NCBI GenBank assembly: GCA_020161475.1
Contig: JAIUNQ010000004.1
Span: 1-62,215, forward strand
Source: Pseudomonadota bacterium
Lineage (GTDB): Bacteria; Pseudomonadota; Alphaproteobacteria; Rhizobiales; Beijerinckiaceae
Length of the DNA stretch: 62,215 bases
Direction of reading: 5' to 3'
Positions 17,047 through 25,102 of the stretch are shown piece after piece. Numbering within the stretch: position 1 is the stretch's first letter; every line of letters starts with the position of its first letter. The notes beneath the pieces were generated by a model. The model did no database searches. It was not told the origin of the DNA and saw only the letters and a program-made list of their open reading frames with translations. A program made the translations under genes and the position numbers.

Positions 17047-17244
17047 TCACAATGGCCGCATCGGACCGCAGGCATTGAGCCCAAGGGGGTCGACGAGAAG
17101 TGCGCTCAGAACCTGCGGAAGCACCGCGCCAAGAAAGCTCGAGAGCGGTTGGGCATCGCCCGGCTCACACGGCGCTTTGAGAGGACGATGCCCGCAGGCC
17201 GAAAGCGAGAGGGCCAAGGTCGAGATGATGATCATCCGGCGCAT
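17047..17244 (-). CDS. virB7: Small lipoprotein, VirB7-like
   Basis: The protein has 65 residues. A type II signal peptide (MRRMIIISTLALSLSAC) has lipobox LSAC, so the mature N-terminus should be a lipidated Cys18. Two more Cys residues follow. Size, lipobox and the position between virB5 and virB6 match VirB7, which anchors the outer-membrane core complex. The assignment rests on those features because VirB7 proteins share little sequence. Confidence 0.75.
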   Translation of the reverse strand: MRRMIIISTLALSLSACGHRPLKAPCEPGDAQPLSSFLGAVLPQVLSALLVDPLGLNACGPMRPL

Positions 17245-17248
17245 CAGC

Positions 17249-17980
17249 TTACTGCCCCTGCTGACCGAAGGGGCGGTAGGTCATGGCATTGGCGGCGGCA
17301 GAAGCTGCCGCGAGGCGATCGAGGTTGGCCTGATTGGTTGCGGTCACGGCGGTATTCACGACGCCGGTCAGCTCGTTGATCGTCTGCCCGGTCTGGATCT
17401 GGACCTGCGTGTTCTGATCGACCGATCCCTTGAGATCCTGTGCCGAGCCGATTTGCGATCCGCCTTGCGTGAAAGCGGAGCTTCGTTGCTGGATCGCGCC
17501 TTGGGTCGACGAGACAAGCCCCGTGATGGTCGCGCTGACGTTGACCGAGTTCTGATAGGCCTGATCGGTCGGGCGCACCGATCCATTGATGAGACCGGTG
17601 AGCGAGCGCACGAGTTGCAGACCGTTGATGAGGTTGGAGACGATCCCTTGCGCGTCCGAGCCCATCCCGCCGAAGGCGAGCGTGCCTCCGGAGATGACGG
17701 AGCCGAGCGAGGGCGCGCTCGCCATATTGAATCCTCCGCCGAGCGCCATCTGCGCGAGCGAGCCTTGGGCGGCAGAAGAACGATCCCCTGTGATGGCTTG
17801 AAGCGTGCGCTGGGTGTTGGTCAGCACCTCGCGATCAGTCTCCAGAATCTGGCGGGTCGATGTTGCAATCTCCTGCGCTTTGGCGAGGTTTGCGGCATCG
17901 TTGACCGGCACCTGCGCAAAAGCGCTGGAAAGCGTGACCAAGAGTGCGGCCGTAGTGAAAAGCGGAATGGCGGGCTTCAT
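17249..17980 (-). CDS. virB5: T4SS pilus-associated protein VirB5
   Basis: The protein has 243 residues with a signal peptide ending SSAFAQ. The mature N-terminus (VPVNDAANLAKAQEIA) and the long Gln/Ser/Thr-rich helical body match VirB5/TrbJ proteins, which are minor pilus-tip components. It is closely followed by the virB7-like gene. A second protein with the same VPVNDAA start is encoded just upstream (17994-18914). Confidence 0.85.
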   Translation of the reverse strand: MKPAIPLFTTAALLVTLSSAFAQVPVNDAANLAKAQEIATSTRQILETDREVLTNTQRTLQAITGDRSSAAQGSLAQMALGGGFNMASAPSLGSVISGGTLAFGGMGSDAQGIVSNLINGLQLVRSLTGLINGSVRPTDQAYQNSVNVSATITGLVSSTQGAIQQRSSAFTQGGSQIGSAQDLKGSVDQNTQVQIQTGQTINELTGVVNTAVTATNQANLDRLAAASAAANAMTYRPFGQQGQ

Positions 17981-17993
17981 GGGATGAGGTCCT

Positions 17994-18914
17994 TCAGTTC
18001 AGGGTACCAGCGCGCCGCTGGCTGGCGGCGAGCGCTTCGAGCAGTTCGGCTTCGGTGATGGTGCTACGGGCAGGAGCTGACGCCGCCGAGGGGCGGACGG
18101 GGTCGAGCGTCAAAGTCGATGCAAGTTCAAGGAAGACCCGCACGTTCCCGTCGCTGTCGACATAGCGGCGCGTGATGCAGGCACTATCAGGCGTCGTCCC
18201 GCTCGGTGTCGTCGAACAAGCTGTTGGTCTGCAGGGATCACTCAGGCTTCCCGTTCCGCTATAGCCCGTCGGGCAGGCGGGGCCGGGAGGCGGAGGCCGC
18301 GGCGGGGTTGGGCCGACGAGCGTGGTGGCGGCCTGACTGGCATCACTCTGATTGGCGAGATTGAGGGCGTTGAGCGCCTGAACGAGCAGATTGGCGCTGG
18401 CCATCACCTGGTTCCAGGTCATCCCGTTCTGGATGCGGATCGAAGAGTTCTGATCGAGGGCTTCCGTGACGGTCTGGGTGCTGCCGACTTCGCTGGAGCG
18501 GGCACGGTAGGCTTCACCATTCTGCGTGATGGTGCCTTGTGTTGCTTCAACCCCTGAAACCACCGTGCCGGCTTGTGAGCCAAGTTGCTGCTCGTTCAAC
18601 GTGCCGCCCGTCGCGCCCTGCTGCGGCGTTGCCGGCAAGCCCGGCGCATAATTCTCGACCGCTGCGGCGCCGGTCGTCGGATTGGCCTGACGCTCCGGAT
18701 TCTGGACATTGCCGCGACCGGATTTGGTCACCGCGCATTTGATGCCCTCGCGCTTCTTTTTGTGATCCAGAAGCACGGATTTGAGCTCGACCTTGTGCGT
18801 GCTCTCCTGCGCCTTGCGCTCGAGGATCGCGGCATCATTGACCGGCACGTTGGCGAGTGCAGGGGCGTAAAGGCTGAGAATCAGCGCGAGGAGCGTGAGC
18901 GGACGCGCTTTCAC
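17994..18914 (-). CDS. Second VirB5-like exported protein with Cys-rich tail
   Basis: The start is the GTG at 18914, which overlaps the virB4 stop as GTGA; the longer frame would lie inside virB4. The 306-residue product has a signal peptide ending APALA and then NVPVNDAAILERKAQ, the same mature start as the VirB5 gene next to it. The central part is a Gln/Thr/Ser helical region like VirB5. The C-terminal 90 residues add a proline run and a block with four Cys (PACPTGYSGTG, DPCRPTACSTT). It is probably a tandem-duplicated VirB5 with an added disulfide-rich domain. Confidence 0.75.
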   Translation of the reverse strand: MKARPLTLLALILSLYAPALANVPVNDAAILERKAQESTHKVELKSVLLDHKKKREGIKCAVTKSGRGNVQNPERQANPTTGAAAVENYAPGLPATPQQGATGGTLNEQQLGSQAGTVVSGVEATQGTITQNGEAYRARSSEVGSTQTVTEALDQNSSIRIQNGMTWNQVMASANLLVQALNALNLANQSDASQAATTLVGPTPPRPPPPGPACPTGYSGTGSLSDPCRPTACSTTPSGTTPDSACITRRYVDSDGNVRVFLELASTLTLDPVRPSAASAPARSTITEAELLEALAASQRRAGTLN

Positions 18915-21322
18915 GACGCTGCCCTCCCCATGAAGATCGGCAGCCACTGGGAAGGATCCGGGCCAACCTGCTCGATCAGCGATTCAAGCTCGGCGACCGT
19001 TTCGGTTCGTCCGGAGAGGACCTTGATGAGATCGCCCATGCCCGCGAGGTTGAGTTTGGCGATGACGCTGTCCTGGGCATGTTTGATCAGGAACGAGCGT
19101 TGTTCAGGCACCGAGGTACGGATCCACTCCACCTCGCGCGCGGAGAGACGGAAGGCCTTGCGATAGCTCTCGTCATCCGCTTTCGGATTGGGAAAGAAGA
19201 TGTTGGTGGCGCTCTGCTCAATCAGCGTGTTCGCGGATTTCGAGCGCACGATGTCGGCGGCGCTCTGGGTGCCGAAGCCGATGATGCCGTTCTGCTTTCG
19301 GATGGTCTTGAGCTTGTCCTTGATAAAGGACGCGAAGACCTCGTCTTCGAGAAGGCGCCAACCCTCGTCGAGAAAGATCATCACCGGATCGCCATTGAGA
19401 AGCTCATCGGTGCGGTGGAAGATATACATCAGCGCGGCGGTTCGAATGACGGGATCATCGAGGACCCGCGTCATGTCGAAGCCGTAGATCGAGGACAGCG
19501 AGAACTGATCGATCGGATTGTTGAAGAGCCAGCCGCGTTGATCGTGTCGGAGCCAGGTCTCAAGGCGCGCAAGAAGATCGCCCTCCCCTGCGCGAAGGCG
19601 ACCCCTGAGCAGGGTTGCAAAAGCGGGAAGGGTCTTGCCCTCGTCGGGCCCCGTCAGCACAGCGCCGACAGCGTTGCGAATAACCTGCTCTTCGCTGGCC
19701 GACATCTGCCGATCATCGCTCGGCTTGAGCATGTAGGCGAAAAGCTGGAAGAGGAATTCGCGGTTCTCGCCGCTATCGGGAAGGCTGAGCGGGTTGAACC
19801 CGGTCGATTCACCGGGGCTCAAGACCTCATATTGACCGCCCATGGCGCGAATGAAGATTTCCGCGCCCCGGTCCTTGTCGACGAAGAGAAGTTTCGGACG
19901 CGGAACGATCCGCTGTGCCTGTGCGGAGAGGAACGAGAGAAACACCGTCTTGCCTGACCCCGAAGGGCCTACAACTGTGAAGTTCCCAAGATCGCGGATA
20001 TGGGCATTGAAATAATAGGCGGTCTGGGAGCTGGTCTCGAAGACGGAAAGCGCCGGACCCCAGTGGTTTCCGGAGGCTTGGCCCGAGGGGTAATTATGCA
20101 GGGATGCGAGCCCTGCAAAGTTCTTGGACGACAGCGTGGCCTTGCGGGCGATGTAGGCGAAATTCCCCGGCAGCTGCGCCCAGAAGGCGGGCTCGCAATT
20201 AAGATCCTCGCGCACCCAGATCACGGACCTGTCCGTCAGTGCAGCGCCGATGGCGGTGACGGCGGCATTGACCTCGCTAAGCGTGCGTCCAAGCGGCATG
20301 ATCGAGAAATGATGCTCGCCGTAGATCGCTTCGGAGGCGAGAAGTTCATCGCGCGCGATCGCGAGGTGATCGGCGACAATCGATTCCGCTTCATCCGACA
20401 TATCGACCTGGCGGGTGACGCGGTCGATCTGCTTGGCCGCCTCCGGGCGATCGATGATCGCAAAGCTCTGTGTGAGGATGAACTCATGCGGGGCCCGGAG
20501 CAGGAGATCGAGCGAACCCGGCCCCGTAAAGGCGGGATATTCGCGGATCGATAGGATCGCGCCGAAGCGGGTGTCCTCTTCTGAGGCGCCCCGGATCTCG
20601 ATCGCGTTTCGACCGAAGAAAATACGCTTCATCGCCAATGCTTCGTCGAGCGGCATGCGCGGCAAATGCATCGGGCGAGGTGCTGCGCCATTGACGAGCT
20701 GGATCAGGAACTCGAGCGGCTCAGAAAACCAACCGTCCTCGCGCTTGACGACGCTCAGGCTTATGGCCCCGTAAGCGCCGAGGGTTTCGCGGATGGCTGT
20801 GGTGACATCGCTCAGTTCGGACAGCGCCTCAGCCTCGCTTGCCGACTGGCCGGCGGCGGTCTTCTTGCCGAGAAGACGTTCCAGCACCCCCTCGAAATTC
20901 CCCGCCTGCCCCTGCAACGGTCGGCGAAGAATTGTGAGGTAGATGTCGTTGACGAACATGCGGCGCTTGCCGAGCGCCTCATGGTAACGCCGGTCGAGTT
21001 CCTCGCAGAATGCGTTCTCGAAGGTGGAGGGGATGCCGGGTTCGACCTCACGCCGAATGATGTGCTGATAGAGCGCGAAGCGGGAGTTCCCGAGCATGCG
21101 CACGAGATCATTGCGCGCCATCATGCGGGCGTTGATCTCACTCATGTCGGCGGTCTCGAAGCAGTAGCCATCGAGCTTGAGCGTGGTGATCAGTAGGCCT
21201 GTTTTGGTGCGTATTGTCGTGTCATCGACGTGGCGCGCGTAGGGGATGTGTCCTGCGAGCGGTCGCTCCCGTGAAGCGGCCGAGCCAAAGGTCATCTCGG
21301 CAAGAAGGGCGCGCGCGACCAT
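18911..21322 (-). CDS. virB4: T4SS ATPase VirB4
   Basis: The protein has 803 residues. The ATG at 21322 was chosen because it is eight bases after the virB3 stop and has TTTGAGGCGCAA just upstream; the longer frame overlaps virB3. The N-terminal VirB4/CagE domain is followed by Walker A GPSGSGKTVFL near residues 450-460 and Walker B MIFLDEGWRLL near 645-655. It is the largest T4SS energy module and supports pilin extraction. Length and motifs are complete. Confidence 0.95.
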   Translation of the reverse strand: MVARALLAEMTFGSAASRERPLAGHIPYARHVDDTTIRTKTGLLITTLKLDGYCFETADMSEINARMMARNDLVRMLGNSRFALYQHIIRREVEPGIPSTFENAFCEELDRRYHEALGKRRMFVNDIYLTILRRPLQGQAGNFEGVLERLLGKKTAAGQSASEAEALSELSDVTTAIRETLGAYGAISLSVVKREDGWFSEPLEFLIQLVNGAAPRPMHLPRMPLDEALAMKRIFFGRNAIEIRGASEEDTRFGAILSIREYPAFTGPGSLDLLLRAPHEFILTQSFAIIDRPEAAKQIDRVTRQVDMSDEAESIVADHLAIARDELLASEAIYGEHHFSIMPLGRTLSEVNAAVTAIGAALTDRSVIWVREDLNCEPAFWAQLPGNFAYIARKATLSSKNFAGLASLHNYPSGQASGNHWGPALSVFETSSQTAYYFNAHIRDLGNFTVVGPSGSGKTVFLSFLSAQAQRIVPRPKLLFVDKDRGAEIFIRAMGGQYEVLSPGESTGFNPLSLPDSGENREFLFQLFAYMLKPSDDRQMSASEEQVIRNAVGAVLTGPDEGKTLPAFATLLRGRLRAGEGDLLARLETWLRHDQRGWLFNNPIDQFSLSSIYGFDMTRVLDDPVIRTAALMYIFHRTDELLNGDPVMIFLDEGWRLLEDEVFASFIKDKLKTIRKQNGIIGFGTQSAADIVRSKSANTLIEQSATNIFFPNPKADDESYRKAFRLSAREVEWIRTSVPEQRSFLIKHAQDSVIAKLNLAGMGDLIKVLSGRTETVAELESLIEQVGPDPSQWLPIFMGRAAS

Positions 21323-21329
21323 TTGCGCC

Positions 21330-21626
21330 TCAAACCGAATAGGTATCCGCCCCCCAGAACGCGCGTGAACGCGGGGGGCATTGGGCGGAGCGCACGAAGA
21401 GGATTTCGAAGATGCGCTCATCGCGCAACGTCATCACGAACCCGAAGAGATGGAGCGGGATCGCAACCAGCAGCATCGCGAGGTTATGGCTCGCCAGAAA
21501 CACGACGGAAGTCGCGACCCCGTTGAACATGAAATACATGTAGGGAACGCCCATCAGCGTCGGGGCACGCGTGAGCGCCCGCACCAGCGGAACGATAAGG
21601 GGCTTTTCGAGATCGCCCTCGCTCAT
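21330..21626 (-). CDS. virB3: T4SS membrane protein VirB3
   Basis: The protein has 98 residues from the ATG at 21626, which overlaps the virB2 stop. The sequence DLEKPLIVPLVRALTRAPTLMGVPY is followed by two membrane segments (ATSVVFLASHNLAMLLVAI, FGFVMTL). This is the usual VirB3 layout between virB2 and virB4. Confidence 0.9.
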   Translation of the reverse strand: MSEGDLEKPLIVPLVRALTRAPTLMGVPYMYFMFNGVATSVVFLASHNLAMLLVAIPLHLFGFVMTLRDERIFEILFVRSAQCPPRSRAFWGADTYSV

Positions 21627-21955
21627 CGTCCGACAGCCGACTGGAAGAACTGGACGATCTGGGCCGAGCCGAACACCAGCACGATGCCGGAAATGACGGA
21701 TGCTGAAATACCCCAGGTGAGGCGTCCGCTCCACGCGAGGAACCCGCAGGCGATGACCGCGAGGATGGCGAGCGATGTGGCGATCGGTCCCGTGAGCGCC
21801 TGAACGAGAGTTTGCAGCGTCGATTGAACCGGCTGGAGCGTGCCCTGCGCAAAGGCATCGACGCCGAAAAGCGCGAGAGCGCTGACGATGAGGGCAAGGC
21901 GCGGAAGGGGGCGGCGCATAGGAAAAGCGCCGCGCGGGGAAACATTACAGGACAT
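21623..21955 (-). CDS. virB2: T4SS major pilin VirB2
   Basis: The protein has 110 residues. The ATG at 21955 lies five bases after the virB1 stop; an internal ATG at 21919 is a possible alternative. A long signal peptide ends VDAFAQ. The mature pilin of about 73 residues has two hydrophobic helices (TSLAILAVIACGFLAW and SASVISGIVLVFGSAQIV), the normal VirB2 form. Confidence 0.88.
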   Translation of the reverse strand: MSCNVSPRGAFPMRRPLPRLALIVSALALFGVDAFAQGTLQPVQSTLQTLVQALTGPIATSLAILAVIACGFLAWSGRLTWGISASVISGIVLVFGSAQIVQFFQSAVGR

Positions 21956-21960
21956 GAATT

Positions 21961-22743
21961 TTACTCGAGGTTGAACACAAAACCGGAAGCCCAGCGCGGA
22001 TCCGGGGAGGCCGATTGACGCTCTTTCGAGCGCGGTGAGGCGGATTCGTGCGCGCCAGCTTGCGCGCTCAAAGGCGGAGCAGTCTGCGTGAGCATAGGCA
22101 GTTCCCCGATGGGGCCCGCAAGCTCGTGCAGCGCGATGACGACAAAGCGCAATGTCTCTTCGGAGCGCGGAACACCACCACTTGCAATGAAGGCCTCTTC
22201 GCCATCGCGGTAGGCCGCGAAATGATGAAGTGGGTTGGGGTAGCGGTGGCGAAGTGCATAGAGCTGTGCGACGCCGCGTTGGATCGACGCCGTCATCTCT
22301 GCACACGAGCGCGCGGGTAAATCCAAGGTCGGCGTGATGCGGGGCGGTATGGTTGGGCCGCCTGCCTGTGTGGTCTGGGCGCCAAGCTGACTTTCAGCGC
22401 GCAGCACCGCATTCAGCGTTTCCAGCGGAAATTTGATCGCTTCGGCTTCGCGCGTTGCAATGGCCCGGATCTCTGCGGGACGGAGTTTGCGGGAGCCGCT
22501 GCACGCCTCGCCGTTGTCATCACCACCAATCGTCGCGGGGCGCATGGGAACGATGCGCCCCTCTGAATCCAGCATGGCATTGGCGGGGACAACAGGTGCT
22601 TCCGGCGTCATCTGGGCGAGCGGCCGCTCAAGCCGGATCGCGACTTTTTCAGGGTGATTGGGGCGATCTGGTAACGTCTGAGCCATTGCCAATCCTGATC
22701 CAGCCAGCGTGAGCGCGAGGCTGATGCCAAAAATTCGAATCAT
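21961..22743 (-). CDS. virB1: VirB1-like lytic transglycosylase
   Basis: The protein has 260 residues from the ATG at 22743, with GGTGG upstream. A signal peptide ends GLAMAQ. The segment LRPAEIRAIATREAEAIKFPLETLNAVLRAESQLGA has the helix and Glu-Ser signature of SLT-type muramidases. The GLMQL motif that usually follows is not evident, so catalysis may be weak or altered. It is the first gene of the virB operon and would open peptidoglycan for the channel. A second muramidase-like protein is encoded at 25103-25804. Confidence 0.7.
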   Translation of the reverse strand: MIRIFGISLALTLAGSGLAMAQTLPDRPNHPEKVAIRLERPLAQMTPEAPVVPANAMLDSEGRIVPMRPATIGGDDNGEACSGSRKLRPAEIRAIATREAEAIKFPLETLNAVLRAESQLGAQTTQAGGPTIPPRITPTLDLPARSCAEMTASIQRGVAQLYALRHRYPNPLHHFAAYRDGEEAFIASGGVPRSEETLRFVVIALHELAGPIGELPMLTQTAPPLSAQAGAHESASPRSKERQSASPDPRWASGFVFNLE

Positions 22744-22795
22744 GAGGACCACCGTTCTGGGGTTGCGATGGTTTCTAACAAGCGATATGCAGTAA

Positions 22796-22808
22796 ACAAT
22801 ATATTAAA
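22796..22808. promoter_or_regulatory. AT-rich operator-like site 1 (ACAATATATTAAA)
   Basis: The site lies between the divergent virB operon (start 22743) and the operon beginning at 22854. It matches two other sites, at 26298-26310 and 26695-26707, over about 10 of 13 positions. It is placed where a repressor could control both directions. Confidence 0.5.
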
Positions 22809-22822
22809 GTCAACACAACACC

Positions 22823-22839
22823 TGCTCCTTTTTGGAGCA
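22823..22839. promoter_or_regulatory. Hairpin TGCTCC-TTTTT-GGAGCA before the exported-protein operon
   Basis: A perfect 6-bp inverted repeat with a 5-T loop ends 14 bases before the ATG at 22854. If transcribed, it could affect access to the ribosome binding site; it could also be a protein-binding site. Confidence 0.35.
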
Positions 22840-22853
22840 ACTCCGGAACACCG

Positions 22854-23357
22854 ATGCTTCGTCCGTTTCTTTTCTCCGTTGCCGCAATGGGATCGCTCGT
22901 TTCGGCCGCCCCAAGTGCCGTCGCGCAGGACGCTTCCTTCGGCTGCAAGGTGCTGCTTTGTGCTGCGGCAACCGCGCCATCCTGGTCCGGGATTCCCTAC
23001 TGCGTGCCCGTGATGACGCAGCTTTTCCGGATGCTCGCGCGGGGTCGGCCCTGGCCGACATGCCCGGAGGGGAACGCGGGCGGGTTGGGGTATGAACCTT
23101 ACCTCCCCTGCCCTGCGCCGGGCTTGCCGTATTCGCTGGCAGGCGAAGGTGGTGGCTACGTTCCTGATGCGAATGGCGGCCTTTGCGCCGATCCTGCGCG
23201 CATCGCTCGGGAGTGTGTCAGCTCTGGCGATAACGGCTCGTCCTGCGATCAGGCGAGCCTGTTGACCCCGCGACCGCAACGCGCCGAGCCGCACTATGTC
23301 GACATCACCACGGGTGGGCAGTCCACGCGGTTCTATTTCTCGCTGCGGGGCTATTGA
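22854..23357 (+). CDS. Exported Cys-rich plasmid protein of unknown function
   Basis: The protein has 167 residues. A signal peptide (LFSVAAMGSLVSAAPSAVAQ) is followed by a Cys-rich mature part with about nine Cys, including CKVLLCAAATAP and SCDQASLL near the end, suggesting several disulfides. No enzyme motif is recognised. It is the first of five exported-protein genes diverging from the virB operon, so a role in the T4SS periplasmic or surface assembly is plausible but unproven. Confidence 0.65.
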   Translation: MLRPFLFSVAAMGSLVSAAPSAVAQDASFGCKVLLCAAATAPSWSGIPYCVPVMTQLFRMLARGRPWPTCPEGNAGGLGYEPYLPCPAPGLPYSLAGEGGGYVPDANGGLCADPARIARECVSSGDNGSSCDQASLLTPRPQRAEPHYVDITTGGQSTRFYFSLRGY

Positions 23358-23360
23358 TCC

Positions 23361-23963
23361 ATGATCAAGAGATCGACCGCGGCGGCGGTGGCCGTCATCG
23401 TGGGGCTCGGGATGATCCCAGCTCACTCGCAAAGCGCGAGCCAGGCTTGGATTCCGCTTCCTGAAACTGCGCGATTTGAAACGGGCGATACTTGGACGAT
23501 CGGCACTGCCCGGTATCGTCTTTACGGCGTTCAGGCCTGCTTGCGCGGGACCAACTTCACCAACACCAATGGTCAGAAACGGGATTGCGGGGAAGCGGGC
23601 CTCTCGGTGCTCCTCAGTCTGGTCCGTGACCTGAAGCCTTTGTGCGCGAACGTTCTTGAGGGGCAGCAGGCAGGCACAATCCATGTGACCTGTTTTGCCT
23701 TCCCGACCACCGGCACAGCAGCCGGAAGCCGTATCGATTTAGGGGTCGCGCTTATCGCTTCAGGCTTCGCCTTTGCTGCGCTCAAGCCTGATGGCAAGCC
23801 AGTCCATCTCCCCTATTTTGTTGCAGAACTCGATGCCAAGCGCGCTAAAGTCGGGCTCTGGGCGTTTCCCGATCTGCCCGAGCCCAATGCCATCATTTTC
23901 AAGGCACTGCGCGATTCTCAGGCCGGGGCTGCTACAGGTGGACATGATGGGGTGCACCCGTGA
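23361..23963 (+). CDS. Exported protein with degenerate thermonuclease (SNase-like) fold
   Basis: The protein has 200 residues with a signal peptide ending PAHS. The pattern of an SNase domain is visible: GTARYRLYGVQAC, RDCGEAGLSVLLSLV, then RIDLGVALIASGFAFAA and AKRAKVGLWAF near the C-terminus. In active nucleases the first motif reads RLxGIDAPE; here the acidic residues are replaced, so nuclease activity is doubtful. It lies three bases after the upstream gene and overlaps the next one (TGATG). Confidence 0.55.
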   Translation: MIKRSTAAAVAVIVGLGMIPAHSQSASQAWIPLPETARFETGDTWTIGTARYRLYGVQACLRGTNFTNTNGQKRDCGEAGLSVLLSLVRDLKPLCANVLEGQQAGTIHVTCFAFPTTGTAAGSRIDLGVALIASGFAFAALKPDGKPVHLPYFVAELDAKRAKVGLWAFPDLPEPNAIIFKALRDSQAGAATGGHDGVHP

Positions 23964-24532
23964 TGGCGAGGCACGCCTTTTTGGTCGCCCCCGTCCTTTG
24001 CGCTTCTATTTTCTCAAGTGCGGTGCGCAGCGAGAGCCATTCCGATGATCCGAAGGCGTGGCGCGCCATGACGGTGATGGACCTCCAACTGGTGGGGCCG
24101 CAGCAAGCCTTTCATGCCGGGATCTGGAATGATCTCATTTCTAACAACAACGCGGCGCAGGTTGCAGCTGCAGCGAAGACACCAAACCTTCTATCGATCG
24201 GGAATCCGCCAGCCCGCGCCGTTTTTGTCACGGTCAGAAGTCCACAGGTCGTTGTGGTGCTGAGTATCCTCGGCGCCCCGCGCCTTTGCGAGCCTCTCTC
24301 GGGTTCGACATCCGTACTTCGCTGCCCCATGCGTCTCATCCGGTTCGAGAACGGGAAGAGTTCGATGCGCGAAGGGCGGGGGTGTTTCGCCGGGGGGAAG
24401 CCGGGAAGCAATGAACCGGCGGCCTATGCTTCTTACGATACCTCCTCCCGGATGATCCGTTTGGGGGTGCTTACGGGTTCGAGTGCGGTCGAGGGCTGTT
24501 CGCAGTCTGTGCCGGTCAGGGAGAGTGAGTGA
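23963..24532 (+). CDS. Exported protein of unknown function
   Basis: The protein has 189 residues from the ATG at 23963, which overlaps the upstream stop. A short signal peptide ends near SSAVRS. The mature part has three Cys in LCEPLSG, LRCPMRL and GCFAGG and a C-terminal GCSQSV. Its layout (hydrophobic strand, then RLC/RCPMRL, then GRGCFAG) resembles that of the next protein (CPLKIALTE, GTGCFVE, ECTRSF), so the two may be diverged paralogues. Function unknown. Confidence 0.6.
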   Translation: MARHAFLVAPVLCASIFSSAVRSESHSDDPKAWRAMTVMDLQLVGPQQAFHAGIWNDLISNNNAAQVAAAAKTPNLLSIGNPPARAVFVTVRSPQVVVVLSILGAPRLCEPLSGSTSVLRCPMRLIRFENGKSSMREGRGCFAGGKPGSNEPAAYASYDTSSRMIRLGVLTGSSAVEGCSQSVPVRESE

Positions 24533-25095
24533 TGACACCTTGGGTGAGAGGTTTGGGTTTGGCTCTGGGGCTGGCGTCGGCCGCTCCGGCGGCCTTCGGC
24601 CAAGGCGCCGAATGGAAGACGATGGAGCATCATGATCTGACCGATAAATCGTCAGACGCGCTTCAGACCGTCTTATGGCGCAGCGAGATCGCGGATCAGA
24701 ACACCTATGTCAGCCAGAAGCTGGGCCGCGATCTTCAGGGGAGAAACGCTTCCATGGTAGCGCTCGTTCAATCCTTTGATTTCGCTGCCAAGCGCGTGGA
24801 GGTATCCGTGCTTTCTTCCCGCAAATGCGAAGGAGGCGCGAACCACAACGCAAGTGGTCCGGAGCATTCCCTCTGCCCGCTCAAGATCGCGCTGACAGAA
24901 GCAGGGCAAACGCGCGTTGTGGCAGAGGGTACGGGTTGTTTTGTGGAAGCCCCCGAACGCGATGCCGCTCCGCCCCATCAACAAGACGCAATACAGGTTC
25001 AATTTGATCCGAAACAGGGTGTCTTGAAGATGCGAGCCCTTCTTGGCGGGCGATGGGTTCCGGAATGCACCCGCTCCTTCGCGCTGTCGCGGTAG
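24532..25095 (+). CDS. Exported protein of unknown function, possible paralogue of the previous gene
   Basis: The protein has 187 residues. The ATG at 24532 overlaps the preceding stop (TGATG). The signal peptide ends PAAFG. The mature part has four Cys in RKCEGG, SLCPLKIAL, GTGCFVEA and ECTRSF; the order and spacing parallel the protein at 23963-24532. No catalytic motif is recognised. Confidence 0.6.
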   Translation: MTPWVRGLGLALGLASAAPAAFGQGAEWKTMEHHDLTDKSSDALQTVLWRSEIADQNTYVSQKLGRDLQGRNASMVALVQSFDFAAKRVEVSVLSSRKCEGGANHNASGPEHSLCPLKIALTEAGQTRVVAEGTGCFVEAPERDAAPPHQQDAIQVQFDPKQGVLKMRALLGGRWVPECTRSFALSR

Positions 25096-25102
25096 GTGCG
25101 AG

